Shown piece after piece: positions 54,246-64,000 of a stretch of DNA of 64,000 bases (the stretch's first letter is position 1; each line of letters begins with the position of its first letter). The stretch comes from an alpha proteobacterium SCGC AAA240-E13. GTDB taxonomy: Bacteria; Pseudomonadota; Alphaproteobacteria; Pelagibacterales; Pelagibacteraceae. A program made the position numbers and the translations under genes. The notes under the pieces were generated by a model. The model ran no database searches, was not told the DNA's origin, and worked only from the letters and a program-made list of their open reading frames with translations. The DNA lies in NCBI GenBank assembly GCA_000504625.1, contig AZHR01000002.1:37384-101383 (forward strand), written 5' to 3'.

Positions 54246-56162
54246 TTAGTTTAGAGGAAATTTATTTTGAGAAGAAATGTCTCGAATAGCTTTATCAAGG
54301 TTAATAGTTTCCTGTTTTTCAGAGCCTAGTCTTCTTATTGTAATAGTATTTGTATCTAATTCTTTTTTTCCACAAATTAAAAGTAGAGGTATCTTAGCAA
54401 GAAAATGTTCCCTGATCTTGTAGTTTATCTTGTGATTTTTTAAATCCACCTCGCAATTTATACCTGCTTTCCTTAATTGTTCAAACACCTTTTTTGCATA
54501 ATCATCAAAATCTTGAGATATAGGTAAGACAATTGTCTGAACCGGAGACAACCATAATGGAAGTTTGCCAGCATAGTGTTCAATCAATATTCCAATAAAT
54601 CTCTCTAAAGAACCAAACAAAGCCCTATGTAACATGACTGGAATTTTTTTTGATCCGTCTTTATCAATAAAAGTTGCACCTAATCTACCTGGTAAATTAA
54701 GATCTACTTGAAGTGTTCCACATTGCCAATCTCTTCCAATCGCATCTCTTAGTATATATTCAATTTTTGGACCATAGAATGCTCCTTCTCCTTTATTAAC
54801 GCTATATTCTAATTTTGAGGCTTTAATTGCTTCTAATAAAGCGGCTTCTGATTTATCCCATACTTTGTCGTCACCAACTCTAACTTCTGGTCTATCAGAA
54901 TATTTTAATATTATATTTGTAAACCCCAAATCCTTATAGATTTCTAAAATTAAATTTGTAACACTTAAACATTCTTGGGTAATTTGTTCTTCTGTACAAA
55001 AAATATGTGCATCATCCTGGGTAAATGCTCTTACTCTTAATAAGCCATGTAATGCCCCCGATGGTTCGTATCTATGAACTTTTCCAAATTCAGACATTTT
55101 TAATGGTAGGTCCCTATAACTTTTTAAACCTCGGTTAAAAATTTGTACACAGCCTGGACAATTCATTGGCTTTATTGCAAATATTTTTTCATCTGGAGTG
55201 GTAGAGGTGAACATAAGTTCACCAAATTTTTCCCAATGTCCAGATTTTTCCCAAATGGATTTGTCAAGCAATTCCGGGGTATTAATTTCTTGATAACCAG
55301 CGTTTTTTTGTTTAATTCGCATATAATCAATTAATTTCAAAAATAAAGTCCACCCCTTACTGTGCCAAAAAACTGATCCTGGACTCTCTTCCCTAAAATG
55401 AAAAAGATCCATTTCTTTACCCAGTTTTCTGTGATCTCTTTTTTCCGCTTCTTTTATTCTGGTTAAATAATTGTTTAAATCTTTTTCATTATTCCAACAA
55501 GTTCCATAAATTCTTTGAAACATTTCATTTTTTGAATCTCCGCGCCAATATGCTCCTGAAACTTTAGTAAGTTTAAATGCTTTTCCAATTCTACCAGTTG
55601 AAAGTAGATGAGGTCCTCTACATAAATCTTGCCACTTTCCATGATGATAAATGGATATTTCTTCATCATTTGAAATAGTCTCTATTATTTGTACTTTGTA
55701 ATGTTCACCGATTTTTTTAAAATGATTAATTGCGTCACTTTTTTTCCAAACTTCTCGTTTTGTTATTTCATCTCTATCTACAATTTCTTTCATTCTATTT
55801 TCAATTTTTTCAAGATCATCTTTAGTAAAAGGTTCTTTTCTTGAAAAATCATAATAAAATCCATCTTCAATAATAGGCCCAATGGTAACCTGGGTTCCTG
55901 GAAATAATTCTTGTACAGCCATTGCCAAGACATGAGCGGCATCATGTCTTAAAATTTCCAAACCTTCTTTGTCTTTAGAAGTAATAATCCTAACAGATGA
56001 ATTTTCTTTTATTTCGTAATTTAAATCTTTTAGTTTTCCGTTAACACTTATAACACATGCCTCTTTTGCAAGTGATTTACCAATTGTTTCAACTATCATT
56101 AATCCACTCACATTATTTTTAAACTTAATTATTTTTCCATCAGGAAATGTTATATCAGGCAT
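54246..56162 (-). CDS. thrS: Threonyl-tRNA synthetase
   Basis: Charges tRNA-Thr. The 638 residues hold an N-terminal TGS domain, the editing domain with HDAAHVLAMAVQELFPG near 73 and the later YHHGKWQDLCRGPHL (zinc-like HxxxH and cysteine), the catalytic core with KPMNCPGCVQIF (zinc cysteine) near 338, EFGKVHRYEPSGALHGLLRVRAFTQDDAH in motif 2, and the anticodon domain to the end. infC follows with adjoining stop and start. Confidence 0.97.
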   Translation of the reverse strand: MPDITFPDGKIIKFKNNVSGLMIVETIGKSLAKEACVISVNGKLKDLNYEIKENSSVRIITSKDKEGLEILRHDAAHVLAMAVQELFPGTQVTIGPIIEDGFYYDFSRKEPFTKDDLEKIENRMKEIVDRDEITKREVWKKSDAINHFKKIGEHYKVQIIETISNDEEISIYHHGKWQDLCRGPHLLSTGRIGKAFKLTKVSGAYWRGDSKNEMFQRIYGTCWNNEKDLNNYLTRIKEAEKRDHRKLGKEMDLFHFREESPGSVFWHSKGWTLFLKLIDYMRIKQKNAGYQEINTPELLDKSIWEKSGHWEKFGELMFTSTTPDEKIFAIKPMNCPGCVQIFNRGLKSYRDLPLKMSEFGKVHRYEPSGALHGLLRVRAFTQDDAHIFCTEEQITQECLSVTNLILEIYKDLGFTNIILKYSDRPEVRVGDDKVWDKSEAALLEAIKASKLEYSVNKGEGAFYGPKIEYILRDAIGRDWQCGTLQVDLNLPGRLGATFIDKDGSKKIPVMLHRALFGSLERFIGILIEHYAGKLPLWLSPVQTIVLPISQDFDDYAKKVFEQLRKAGINCEVDLKNHKINYKIREHFLAKIPLLLICGKKELDTNTITIRRLGSEKQETINLDKAIRDISSQNKFPLN

Positions 56163-56163
56163 T

Positions 56164-57327
56164 TCAATATTTATTTATTAACTTTTTATATTCAGTAATA
56201 GTAGAACCACACATCTTTTCGACATCAAATTTTTTTAAAACATTTTTTCTGCCTTCCGCACCCATTAGCTGCAATGTGTTAGAATCATAGTTTAATATTT
56301 CTTTTAATTTTTCAGCTAATGCAATTGGATCACTAGGCTTAACAAATAAGCCTGTTTTATCTTTCACGATGGTTTCTTTTGATCCTCCAATTTCGCTTGC
56401 TATGATTGGTTTTTCCATTGATTGTGCTTCAACAGATATTCTACCAAATGCCTCGGGTTCAATTGACGCTGACACCACCACATCAACTATTTTATAAGCT
56501 AACGGCATTTCTTTACAGGAAGAAATAAATTTTATTTTTCTATTCAATCTGTATTTTTCAACTAAAGATAAAAGTTTTTTATAATAAACTGTTCTGCCCT
56601 GATCACTTCCCAAAATAATTGCAGAAAAAGGTTTACAATCCATTTGCTGATTTAATATATTTAAAGCTTCAATAAAAACAATTTGACCTTTCCAATGAGT
56701 TAGCCTACCCGGTAACAAAATAACAAATTCATCTTTGTTAACCTTCCATTCATCAATTTGTTTTTGTAACTTTTTATCTGACACATTTTTTTGAGAAAAA
56801 TACTCGGTATTTATTCCTCTAAAAATAACCAAAAGCTTTCTTTTTTTTTTATCAAGATATTTTTCATAATTCTCAACAATATGTGAAAAAATGAAATTTG
56901 ATCCAGCAATTACAAGATCTGCTTTTATCATTGCGGAGTTATAAAATTTTTTTAAAGAATTGTTAAAATTATAAGTGCCATGAAATGTTGTTACAAACTT
57001 TCTACCAGTAAGTTTTGTTGCAAATAAGCAAGACCAGGCGGGCGCTCTACTTCTTACATGAACAATTGAAATGTTAAAAAATAAAATAATAAGTGTAATT
57101 AAAATAAAATTTAATATCATTAATAGCGGATTCTTTGAATGTACAGGAAGTCTGAATAATTTTACCTTATCTTTTTTAATATATTTGAGTAGGGGACCCC
57201 CACTAGTAATTATGTAAGATTGACAATTATGTTCTGACAAATAATGTGCCAAATCATAACATCCGGTCTCAGCTCCTCCATAACCTAACTTTGGAATCAC
57301 TTGTAAAATTTTCATTTTGGAATTCAT
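56164..57327 (-). CDS. GT4-family glycosyltransferase
   Basis: A 387-residue GT-B transferase. N-terminal GYGGAETGCYDLAHYL near 15 and HVRSRAPAWSCLF near 90, C-terminal donor domain with LLPGRLTHWKGQIVFIEAL near 207, and the GT4 signature EPEAFGRISVEAQSMEKPIIASEIGGSKE near 296. Family members build LPS or exopolysaccharide. Two starts are possible; a second ATG four codons on (57315) gives MKILQVIPK, the more usual family start. It ends 1 nt before thrS. Confidence 0.88.
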   Translation of the reverse strand: MNSKMKILQVIPKLGYGGAETGCYDLAHYLSEHNCQSYIITSGGPLLKYIKKDKVKLFRLPVHSKNPLLMILNFILITLIILFFNISIVHVRSRAPAWSCLFATKLTGRKFVTTFHGTYNFNNSLKKFYNSAMIKADLVIAGSNFIFSHIVENYEKYLDKKKRKLLVIFRGINTEYFSQKNVSDKKLQKQIDEWKVNKDEFVILLPGRLTHWKGQIVFIEALNILNQQMDCKPFSAIILGSDQGRTVYYKKLLSLVEKYRLNRKIKFISSCKEMPLAYKIVDVVVSASIEPEAFGRISVEAQSMEKPIIASEIGGSKETIVKDKTGLFVKPSDPIALAEKLKEILNYDSNTLQLMGAEGRKNVLKKFDVEKMCGSTITEYKKLINKY

Positions 57328-57354
57328 ATAAATTAAATTATATAGTCATGTTAA

Positions 57355-58119
57355 ATGGCAAGCAAAAGATTTAAATTTTTTACTTTACCTAATAGTAAAA
57401 AAATAAGATATCAACTACTTAACCATAAAAAAGATTTAATCATCATATTTTTTCACGGTTTTATGTCAGATATTGAGGGAGAAAAACCTTCAACATTTAG
57501 TAAGTTTTGTAAAAGGAAAAAAATTGGATTTTTGACGTTTGAATATTCGGGACATGGAAAATCTTCAGGAAAATTTATTAAGGGAAATATATCAAAATGG
57601 ACTAATGATGCTAAGCACATTATTAAATCAAAAACTAAAAATAAAAAAAAACTAATATTAATTGGCTCAAGTATGGGAAGTTGGATAGCACTTAATTTAT
57701 TTAAAAAATTTAAAAATAAAATAATAGGCTTTATTGGTATTGGATCGGCACCTGAGTTTTTGGACAGATTAATGTGGATTAAATTTAGTAAAAAAATAAA
57801 AAATTTAATAAATAATAATGAGGTTTATTATTTAGAATCAGGTCAATATACATATCCTTTGACAAAACAACTTTTTTTGGATGGTAAAAAAAATAAAGTT
57901 TTAAATTTAAAATTTAACTCAAAAATACCTGTTATAATGTTTCATGGACACAAAGATGAAGTGGTGCCAATATATCTTTCAAAAAAAATATTAAAGATTT
58001 TTAAAAAAGCGGAAAAAAAATTATTTACTATAAGAAGTGGAGATCACAGTTTATCTAGAAAAAGTGATTTAAAAAAGATATGTAAGCAGTTAAACGAAAT
58101 TATTTCTAATCATGTTTAA
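57355..58119 (+). CDS. Alpha/beta hydrolase, serine-peptidase/esterase type
   Basis: A 254-residue alpha/beta hydrolase. The oxyanion motif is IIFFHGFMSDIEGEKPS near 31, the nucleophile elbow GSSMGSW near 103, the acid in HGHKDEVVP near 198 and the catalytic histidine in SGDHSLSR near 228. The HGFMSD and GxSMG motifs fit the small carboxylesterase/palmitoyl-thioesterase-like group. Substrate unknown. It is divergent from GT4 by 27 nt and overlaps the SDR gene tail by 30 nt. Confidence 0.85.
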   Translation: MASKRFKFFTLPNSKKIRYQLLNHKKDLIIIFFHGFMSDIEGEKPSTFSKFCKRKKIGFLTFEYSGHGKSSGKFIKGNISKWTNDAKHIIKSKTKNKKKLILIGSSMGSWIALNLFKKFKNKIIGFIGIGSAPEFLDRLMWIKFSKKIKNLINNNEVYYLESGQYTYPLTKQLFLDGKKNKVLNLKFNSKIPVIMFHGHKDEVVPIYLSKKILKIFKKAEKKLFTIRSGDHSLSRKSDLKKICKQLNEIISNHV

Positions 58120-58965
58120 TCCTTCTTTGAAGGTTGGATATTTTAATTGGTAACCAAAAAAACTTTTCATTCTTTTATTACTTACTTTTTTTGAATCTTT
58201 ATAAAAACTTTTTAAGTTTTCACTTTCTAAATCTTCTATGTTAACTTTCTTTGGTAAATTTATTTTTATCAAATCTGCGGCATATTTTACAATTTCTTCA
58301 TTAGAACATGGATAGTTATCAGAAATATTATAGATTTCACCTGGAATAAATTTTTTCAAAGATAAAGTTAAAACTCCCGCAATATCCTCGATGTGAATTC
58401 TTGAGAAGAAATGATTTTCTTTTTTTACAATTTTGAATTTACCCGTTTTAAGTCGCGCTATAACATTATTTTCATTTGAGTAGATTCCTGATAGACGAAA
58501 TATTTGAACGGGTAAGTCAAAATTTTTGTGATATTTTAACCAATTTTTTTCCGCATTCAGTCTTGAAATACCTTTTTCCGAAGAAGGCTTGAGATATGTA
58601 TTTTCATCAACCCATCCTCCTTTTTTATCTCCATAAACACTTGTTGCAGATAAATAGGTTACCCAATCAAAATTGTTTTTTTCAAAATTTTTGTGAAAAT
58701 TTCTTAAAACAAGATCTATTTGATTTTTTGGAGGAATAGAAATTAAAACTTTGTCTACAGAATTCAAATCATCTAATAAATTTGGATCAAATTTATTATT
58801 GTAAAAAAAGTAAGATTTATATTTTATTTTATCAAATTCTTTAAACTGTGTATCTTTAGTATTGGTTGCAAATAGTTCAAAATTAATATTATTTTTATTA
58901 AGATGCCTAACAAAATATTTAGCAACTTGCCCAAAACCAAAACAAAATAATTTAAAACTACTCAT
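58090..58965 (-). CDS. SDR-family NAD(P)-dependent protein, YeeZ-like
   Basis: A 291-residue extended-SDR-like protein. The N-terminal nucleotide site is CFGFGQVAKYFVRHL (GxGxxA type), followed by STS-like TYLSATSVYGDKKGGWVDE near 118 and SRLNAEKNWL, then VQIFRLSGIYS and RIHIEDIAGVL. This pattern matches YeeZ-type proteins of unknown function; the usual SDR YxxxK pair is not clearly kept, so catalysis is uncertain. It starts 1 nt after the gltB stop and may be expressed with glutamate synthase. Confidence 0.8.
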   Translation of the reverse strand: MSSFKLFCFGFGQVAKYFVRHLNKNNINFELFATNTKDTQFKEFDKIKYKSYFFYNNKFDPNLLDDLNSVDKVLISIPPKNQIDLVLRNFHKNFEKNNFDWVTYLSATSVYGDKKGGWVDENTYLKPSSEKGISRLNAEKNWLKYHKNFDLPVQIFRLSGIYSNENNVIARLKTGKFKIVKKENHFFSRIHIEDIAGVLTLSLKKFIPGEIYNISDNYPCSNEEIVKYAADLIKINLPKKVNIEDLESENLKSFYKDSKKVSNKRMKSFFGYQLKYPTFKEGLNMIRNNFV

Positions 58966-58966
58966 A

Positions 58967-61900
58967 TTATATAGCCGCTTTGACTGAAGATTTGGTAGTT
59001 ATTGGATATTTAAGTTTATCTAACATTTCAATTGGACAAACTTGCTTAAAATTATTTTTTTCTAATTCAAAATCATTTAAAATTCTCTTAGCAAGAGAAG
59101 ATCCCGTTTCTTCATAATGTTGTACTATCATGTTTTTTAAATATTCCGTCCAATATTTACTTTCGATTTTTTGCCAAATTACTGATTCAGGGTTAACATA
59201 TTTTTCAAATTCACCATCTGAATCATAAATAAAGGCCATTCCTCCAGTCATTCCAGCTCCAAAATTATCACCTACTTTACCTAATATAACTACTGTTCCA
59301 CCTGTCATATATTCACATCCATTAGAGTCGCAACCTTCAACTACAGCTTCTGCGCCGGAATTTCTAACTGCAAACCTTTCTCCCGATTGCCCCGCTGCAA
59401 AAAGTTTCCCTGAAGTAGCTCCATAAAGCACAGTATTACCAATGATTGTATTATCTTCACTAGTCAAGTTACTATCTGAAGGGGGTTTTATAACAATTGT
59501 TGCTCCTGAAAGCCCTTTTCCAACGTAATCGTTTGCATCTCCGATAACATTTATTTTTAAACCTCTTATACCAAAAGCTCCTAGTGATTGACCAGCTGAT
59601 CCTGATAAATCAATTTCAACAGTATTTTCTTTAATACCTTCTTTCCCAAATTTTTTGAAGAGGTAATGTGATAATCGTGTCCCTACAGCTCTGTGAATAT
59701 TTTTAATTTTATAATTTGCTCGAACTTTATTATTTTTAGTAATAGAATTTTTTATATCCTCATAAATTTTTTCATCCAAGGCAGGAGGAACTTTATTTAT
59801 TATATTGGAAGTACAATATCTTTTATTTTCTCCGGAGTCTGCTTGAACTAATAATGGATTAAGATCCAAGTCATCTAAATTGGATGTGCCTATACTTACT
59901 TGTTTTAAAAGATCAGTTCTTCCAATAATTTCGTTCAAATTTTTAAATCCTAGCTCAGCTAAAATTTCTCTAACCTCCTGAGCAATAAAGGTAAATAAAT
60001 TAACAACTTTTTCAGGTGTTCCGGTAAATTTCTTTATTAAATTTAAGTCTTGAGTACAAACACCTACTGGACAAGTATTTGAATGACATTGACGTACCAT
60101 AATACAACCTATAGCTACCAGAGAAGTTGTACCAATTCCAAACTCTTCTGCACCCATCATAGCTGCAGTAACAACATCTCTACCAGTTTTTATACCTCCA
60201 TCAGTTCTCAAAGTTACTTGATGCCTAAGACCATTTAAGGTTAAAATTTGGTTCGCTTCTGTAAGTCCCATTTCCCAAGGAATTCCGACGTGTTTTATAC
60301 TTGTCTGAGGACTAGCACCTGTACCACCCGAATGTCCTGAAATCAAAATTACATCGGCTTTTGCTTTTGCTACACCAGCTGCAATCGTTCCAACTCCAGT
60401 TGATGCTACTAACTTAACGCCCACCCTTGCGTTGGGATTAGTTTGTTTAAGATCGTAAATAAGTTGAGCCAAATCTTCTATAGAATAAATATCATGATGG
60501 GGTGGAGGTGATATTAAAGTAACTCCTGTTGTTGAGTGTCTTAATTTTGCAATTTCTTTTGAAACTTTAAAACCAGGTAATTGACCACCTTCTCCAGGCT
60601 TAGCACCTTGAGCAATTTTAATTTCAATTTCGTTACAATTATTTAAATACTCAATAGTTACTCCAAATCTTGCAGAAGCGATTTGTTTTACTCTTGAATT
60701 AGCACTGTCACCATTTTGCATTTTAACAAATCTTTTTGGATCTTCTCCTCCCTCTCCGCTACAGGAAGCAGCTCCAATTCTATTCATTGCAATTGCCAAA
60801 GTTTCATGAGCCTCTGCTGATAAAGCTCCATGAGACATACTTCCACTTCCAAATCTTTTTCTTAGGTTGGCTATGGACTCAACCTCATTAATGTCAATTG
60901 GTTTTCCTAAACTTTTAAAAGCCAATAGATCCCGTAAATTAATTATGGGCAAATTGTATATACCCTGAGCATATTTTTTATAAGTCTCATAAGAATTAAC
61001 AGTTACTGCATGTTGTAGTATGTGAATCAGCTGACCTTGATATTGATGATTTTCTCCATTTTTTCTATATTTATAAATACCGCCGATTGGAAGTATTGAT
61101 ACATTTTTTTGAAAAGCCTTTTTGTGAAGTTCTTTTATTTTTTTTTCGATCCCGAAAATACCTATGCCAGATATTCGAGAAATCATACCCGGAAAATATT
61201 CAGTTACAATTGCTCTACTTAGTCCTACAGTTTCAAAATTGCATCCACCTCTGTAGGAACTCAATACTGAAATGCCCATTTTAGACATAATTTTTAACAA
61301 ACCTTTATCTATAGATTTAATATATCGTCGGACACATTCTTCATAATTAAGTTTGCCAAATAATTTTTTTTCATATCGTTGATAAATTGAATCAAAACTT
61401 AAATATGGATTAATGGTCGTCGCTCCAATTCCTAACAAAACTGCAAAAGAATGTGTATCCAGAGCTTCTCCTGTTTGAACATTAATTGAAACAAAACCTC
61501 GAATACCTAAATTAATTAGTTTTGAATTTATTGCTCCAAATACAAAAATCATTGGTATTGCTGCATTCTTTTCAGAAATTTTTTTGTCACTTAAAATTAA
61601 ATGCTTACACCCCTCCCGGACCGCAATTTCGGCCTCAGAACATAATTGGTCTAATCTCTTTTTTAAATTATTTTGAACATCAAATGTACAATCTAAAACT
61701 TTAAGTTTATTTTTGAAAAACACTGTAAATTTATCAAATTGAGAATTAGATAAAATTGGGCTTTCTAACACATAAATACTGTCTTTAGTTAAATTTTCAA
61801 AATCAAGAATATTTCCAAGATTTCCAAAACGAGTTTTCAAACTCATAACTTCATTTTCTCTTAGTGAATCAATTGGTGGATTTGTAACTTGACTAAAATT

Positions 61901-63466
61901 TTGCCTGAAAAAATGTGATAGAGGTCTATATTTTTGTGACAATACTGCAACAGGAGTGTCGTCACCCATAGAACCAACAGCTTCTTTTGCTTCTTCTACC
62001 ATCGGATGTAAAATAAGTTCCAAGTCTTCAATATTCATCCCAGCCAAATATTGTCTGCGTCTTAATTCATCGCCAGAGTAAATAAATTTTTCTTTTGAAA
62101 TGCCAAATTTTTTATCAAGATCAAGGATTTGTTTATTATGTCTCTTATAATCTTTTGAGATATAGTCTTTAATATCTTTACTATTAAAAAATTTTCCTTT
62201 GTCTAAATTAACGGCAATAATTTGTCCAGGTCCAAGTCTTCCTTTAGAAATTACTTTGTCATTTGATATTGGTATCATTCCAGTTTCAGATCCTGCAAAT
62301 AAAAGCATATCAGTGGATACAGTATAACGTAATGGACGAAGTCCATTTCTGTCCGTAGCTACAATAGCCCATTTTCCATCGGTCGCTGCAATAGCTGCTG
62401 GTCCATCCCAAGGTTCAATTGTACTATTTAAAAAATTAAATAGATTTTGATGAGCTTTTGGAATTGTTTTTCTTCTCTTTGACCAGGCGTCTGGAATAAG
62501 CATAAGTTTTACTAATGGGATAGATTTTCCTGACCTAACTAGTAATTCAAATACATTATCTAGTGCTGCTGAGTCAGAATTGCCAGGCTTAATAACTGGT
62601 TTCAATGATTCAATATCATCAAACAATTCACTTTTCATATCTTGTTCATGAATTTTCATCCAATTTATATTTCCTTTGAGAGTGTTAATTTCGCCATTAT
62701 GAGCCAATGTTCTAAATGGCTGAGCTAAATCCCAGCTTGGAAATGTATTGGTTGAATATCTTTGGTGAAAAATTGCAAATCTTGAAATAAATCTTTTATC
62801 CATCAAATCGGGATAAAATTCAGATAACGCCTCTGCCAAAAACATTCCCTTGTAAATAACCGAACGTGAACTAAAGGAACAAATATAAAAATCTTTTAGG
62901 TGCAATATATCAGATTGTTTTTCAATTCTTTTCCTAATAGCAAATAAATCTCTTTCGAGTTCTTCTCCTATTAAATTCTTATTGTTTGACTTAAAAATTA
63001 CTTGTGTAATCTCAGGACGATTACTTTCAGCCTTAACTCCAAGAACACTAGTATTAATTGGAACCTGTCTCCATCTATAAATATAATAATTTTTGCTTAA
63101 AAGTACCGTTTCGATCAATGCTTTGCATTTTTCTTGAGAGCTATAATCATTTCGAGGCAAGAAAATCATTCCAATGCAAATCGCTCCACCATGGTATTGG
63201 CGGCCATAGTTCTCTATCTTTTCTTTAAAAAAATCTGTTGGAATTTCAATATGAATTCCAGCTCCATCCCCCGTTTTGCCGTCAACATCTACTGCTCCAC
63301 GGTGCCAAACAGCTTTTAACGCCTGTATGCCATACTCCACTACTTTTCTTGATTTTTCTCCTTTCATTGAAGTCACAAGACCAACCCCACAAGCGTCATG
63401 TTCAAGACTTGGATAGTATGCGTTAGCTTCGGTTAATTTTTTTAAATTTTTTTTATAAAGATTCAT
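58967..63466 (-). CDS. gltB: Glutamate synthase large subunit
   Basis: Converts glutamine and 2-oxoglutarate to glutamate. The 1499 residues include a class II amidotransferase domain after a short propeptide (nucleophile cysteine in HDACGVGLV, residue 26), the central domain, the FMN-binding synthase domain with KPGEGGQLPG and GVKLVASTGVGTIAAGVAKA, the 3Fe-4S cysteines in CIMVRQCHSNTCPVGVC, and the C-terminal GXGXG beta-helix domain. Length and order are normal. gltD lies 2 nt upstream on the same strand. Confidence 0.97.
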   Translation of the reverse strand: MNLYKKNLKKLTEANAYYPSLEHDACGVGLVTSMKGEKSRKVVEYGIQALKAVWHRGAVDVDGKTGDGAGIHIEIPTDFFKEKIENYGRQYHGGAICIGMIFLPRNDYSSQEKCKALIETVLLSKNYYIYRWRQVPINTSVLGVKAESNRPEITQVIFKSNNKNLIGEELERDLFAIRKRIEKQSDILHLKDFYICSFSSRSVIYKGMFLAEALSEFYPDLMDKRFISRFAIFHQRYSTNTFPSWDLAQPFRTLAHNGEINTLKGNINWMKIHEQDMKSELFDDIESLKPVIKPGNSDSAALDNVFELLVRSGKSIPLVKLMLIPDAWSKRRKTIPKAHQNLFNFLNSTIEPWDGPAAIAATDGKWAIVATDRNGLRPLRYTVSTDMLLFAGSETGMIPISNDKVISKGRLGPGQIIAVNLDKGKFFNSKDIKDYISKDYKRHNKQILDLDKKFGISKEKFIYSGDELRRRQYLAGMNIEDLELILHPMVEEAKEAVGSMGDDTPVAVLSQKYRPLSHFFRQNFSQVTNPPIDSLRENEVMSLKTRFGNLGNILDFENLTKDSIYVLESPILSNSQFDKFTVFFKNKLKVLDCTFDVQNNLKKRLDQLCSEAEIAVREGCKHLILSDKKISEKNAAIPMIFVFGAINSKLINLGIRGFVSINVQTGEALDTHSFAVLLGIGATTINPYLSFDSIYQRYEKKLFGKLNYEECVRRYIKSIDKGLLKIMSKMGISVLSSYRGGCNFETVGLSRAIVTEYFPGMISRISGIGIFGIEKKIKELHKKAFQKNVSILPIGGIYKYRKNGENHQYQGQLIHILQHAVTVNSYETYKKYAQGIYNLPIINLRDLLAFKSLGKPIDINEVESIANLRKRFGSGSMSHGALSAEAHETLAIAMNRIGAASCSGEGGEDPKRFVKMQNGDSANSRVKQIASARFGVTIEYLNNCNEIEIKIAQGAKPGEGGQLPGFKVSKEIAKLRHSTTGVTLISPPPHHDIYSIEDLAQLIYDLKQTNPNARVGVKLVASTGVGTIAAGVAKAKADVILISGHSGGTGASPQTSIKHVGIPWEMGLTEANQILTLNGLRHQVTLRTDGGIKTGRDVVTAAMMGAEEFGIGTTSLVAIGCIMVRQCHSNTCPVGVCTQDLNLIKKFTGTPEKVVNLFTFIAQEVREILAELGFKNLNEIIGRTDLLKQVSIGTSNLDDLDLNPLLVQADSGENKRYCTSNIINKVPPALDEKIYEDIKNSITKNNKVRANYKIKNIHRAVGTRLSHYLFKKFGKEGIKENTVEIDLSGSAGQSLGAFGIRGLKINVIGDANDYVGKGLSGATIVIKPPSDSNLTSEDNTIIGNTVLYGATSGKLFAAGQSGERFAVRNSGAEAVVEGCDSNGCEYMTGGTVVILGKVGDNFGAGMTGGMAFIYDSDGEFEKYVNPESVIWQKIESKYWTEYLKNMIVQHYEETGSSLAKRILNDFELEKNNFKQVCPIEMLDKLKYPITTKSSVKAAI

Positions 63467-63468
63467 TG

Positions 63469-64000
63469 TTATGCTGCTTTTACATTTTTGCTCCGCTTGT
63501 GTTCTAAATATTTTTGAATTGATATAGTTGCATCTCTACCATCTCTAATTGCCCAAACAACCAAGGACGCTCCTCTGACTATATCTCCTGCGGAAAAAAC
63601 GCCGGAAAGATTTGTTTCCATAGTTTTTAAATTGATCTTTATAGTCCCCCATTTAGAGATAGATAGATCTGGGGAGTTAAATAATTTTGGTAAATCTTCA
63701 GGATCAAAACCCAAGGCATTAATTACCATATCCGCTTTCATTTCATATTCAGAATTTGGGACAGCCTCAGGTTTTTTTCTTCCAGATGAATCAGTCTTAC
63801 CAAGTTGCATCTTCTCTACTAACACTGAAGAAATTTGTGATGTGCCAATAAATTTTTTTGGATTTGATAACCAGATAAACTCAACCCCTTCTTCTTCTGC
63901 ATTATGTACTTCTCGTGCAGAACCGGGCATATTTTCTCTATCCCTTCTGTACAAACATTTTATTGATTTTGCATTTTGTCTTACTGCAGTTCTCACACAA
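63469..64000 (-). CDS. gltD: Glutamate synthase small subunit, C-terminal fragment
   Basis: FAD- and NADPH-binding subunit that feeds electrons to GltB. Only about the last 177 codons are present; the gene continues beyond the right edge and the true start is outside. Visible are CVRTAVRQNAKSIKCLYRRD in the NADPH-binding half, MVINALGFDPED, and the FAD-contacting GVFSAGDIVRGASLVVWAIRDGRDA near the C terminus. It is 2 nt from gltB. Confidence 0.93.
   Translation of the reverse strand, partial: CVRTAVRQNAKSIKCLYRRDRENMPGSAREVHNAEEEGVEFIWLSNPKKFIGTSQISSVLVEKMQLGKTDSSGRKKPEAVPNSEYEMKADMVINALGFDPEDLPKLFNSPDLSISKWGTIKINLKTMETNLSGVFSAGDIVRGASLVVWAIRDGRDATISIQKYLEHKRSKNVKAA

Overview
The window is a very AT-rich, tightly packed chromosome segment whose gene content and order fit the marine alphaproteobacterial order Pelagibacterales (SAR11). 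Pointers are a median intergenic gap near zero, many ATGA or TAATG start/stop overlaps, alphaproteobacterial neighbourhoods (DUF2948-murA-dcd, bolA-J protein-cobS-cobT, regB, rpmH-rnpA-yidD-yidC-argB-dapD-dapE, gltB-gltD), an alphaproteobacterial-type HisRS beside a tRNA-His with A73 and no encoded G-1, and the stock SAR11-like export leader MKKLLGIxVLGL. Assignment is by eye from sequence; no database was searched.

Layout. 1-3.1 kb: histidine genes (hisG fragment, hisZ, hisS), tRNA-His and a cold-shock gene. 3.3-6.3 kb: BtuF-like protein, a DUF4346-type protein, an endonuclease/phosphatase-family protein and a GNAT acetyltransferase. 6.3-10.9 kb: an accessory island anchored on the functional tRNA-Phe (10861-10936). 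It holds three decayed tRNA-Phe copies, a 43-codon stub resembling a tyrosine-recombinase integrase N terminus, repeated leader-peptide DNA, and payload genes (GFA-type enzyme, YbaK-type deacylase, a small membrane protein, a sulfotransferase, a secreted polysaccharide-lyase-like protein). 10.9-13.9 kb: infA, DUF2948, murA, dcd and two small lysine-rich ORFs. 14-17.3 kb: tRNA-Thr, glycosyltransferase and membrane proteins. 17.4-26.1 kb: L34/RNase P/YidD/YidC, argB, a HAD phosphatase, dapD, dapE, a membrane methyltransferase-like protein, asparaginase, a leader-peptide stub and a histone-deacetylase-family enzyme. 26.1-38.9 kb: truA-fmt-def, an orphan exported protein, aroK-aroB, bolA, J protein, cobS-cobT, regB, gyrB.

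38.9-47.7 kb is the second accessory region. It begins with a 1.2 kb stretch without ordinary genes that contains a probable structured RNA and three tandem 17-18 codon genes for hydrophobic peptides, each with a good Shine-Dalgarno sequence. It continues through a methyltransferase, tRNA-Ser, and a surface-glycan cluster (DUF4422-like, GT61, methyltransferase, RmlC-like epimerase, GT2, 2OG oxygenase, GT17). A 12-nt direct repeat of the tRNA-Ser 3' end brackets the microprotein segment.

47.7-64 kb is housekeeping: lepA, pheT, pheS, rplT, rpmI, infC, thrS, then a GT4 glycosyltransferase, an alpha/beta hydrolase, an SDR-family protein and gltB-gltD (gltD cut by the window end). The best candidates for something undescribed are the tandem microproteins and the tRNA-anchored island with its recurring leader DNA.
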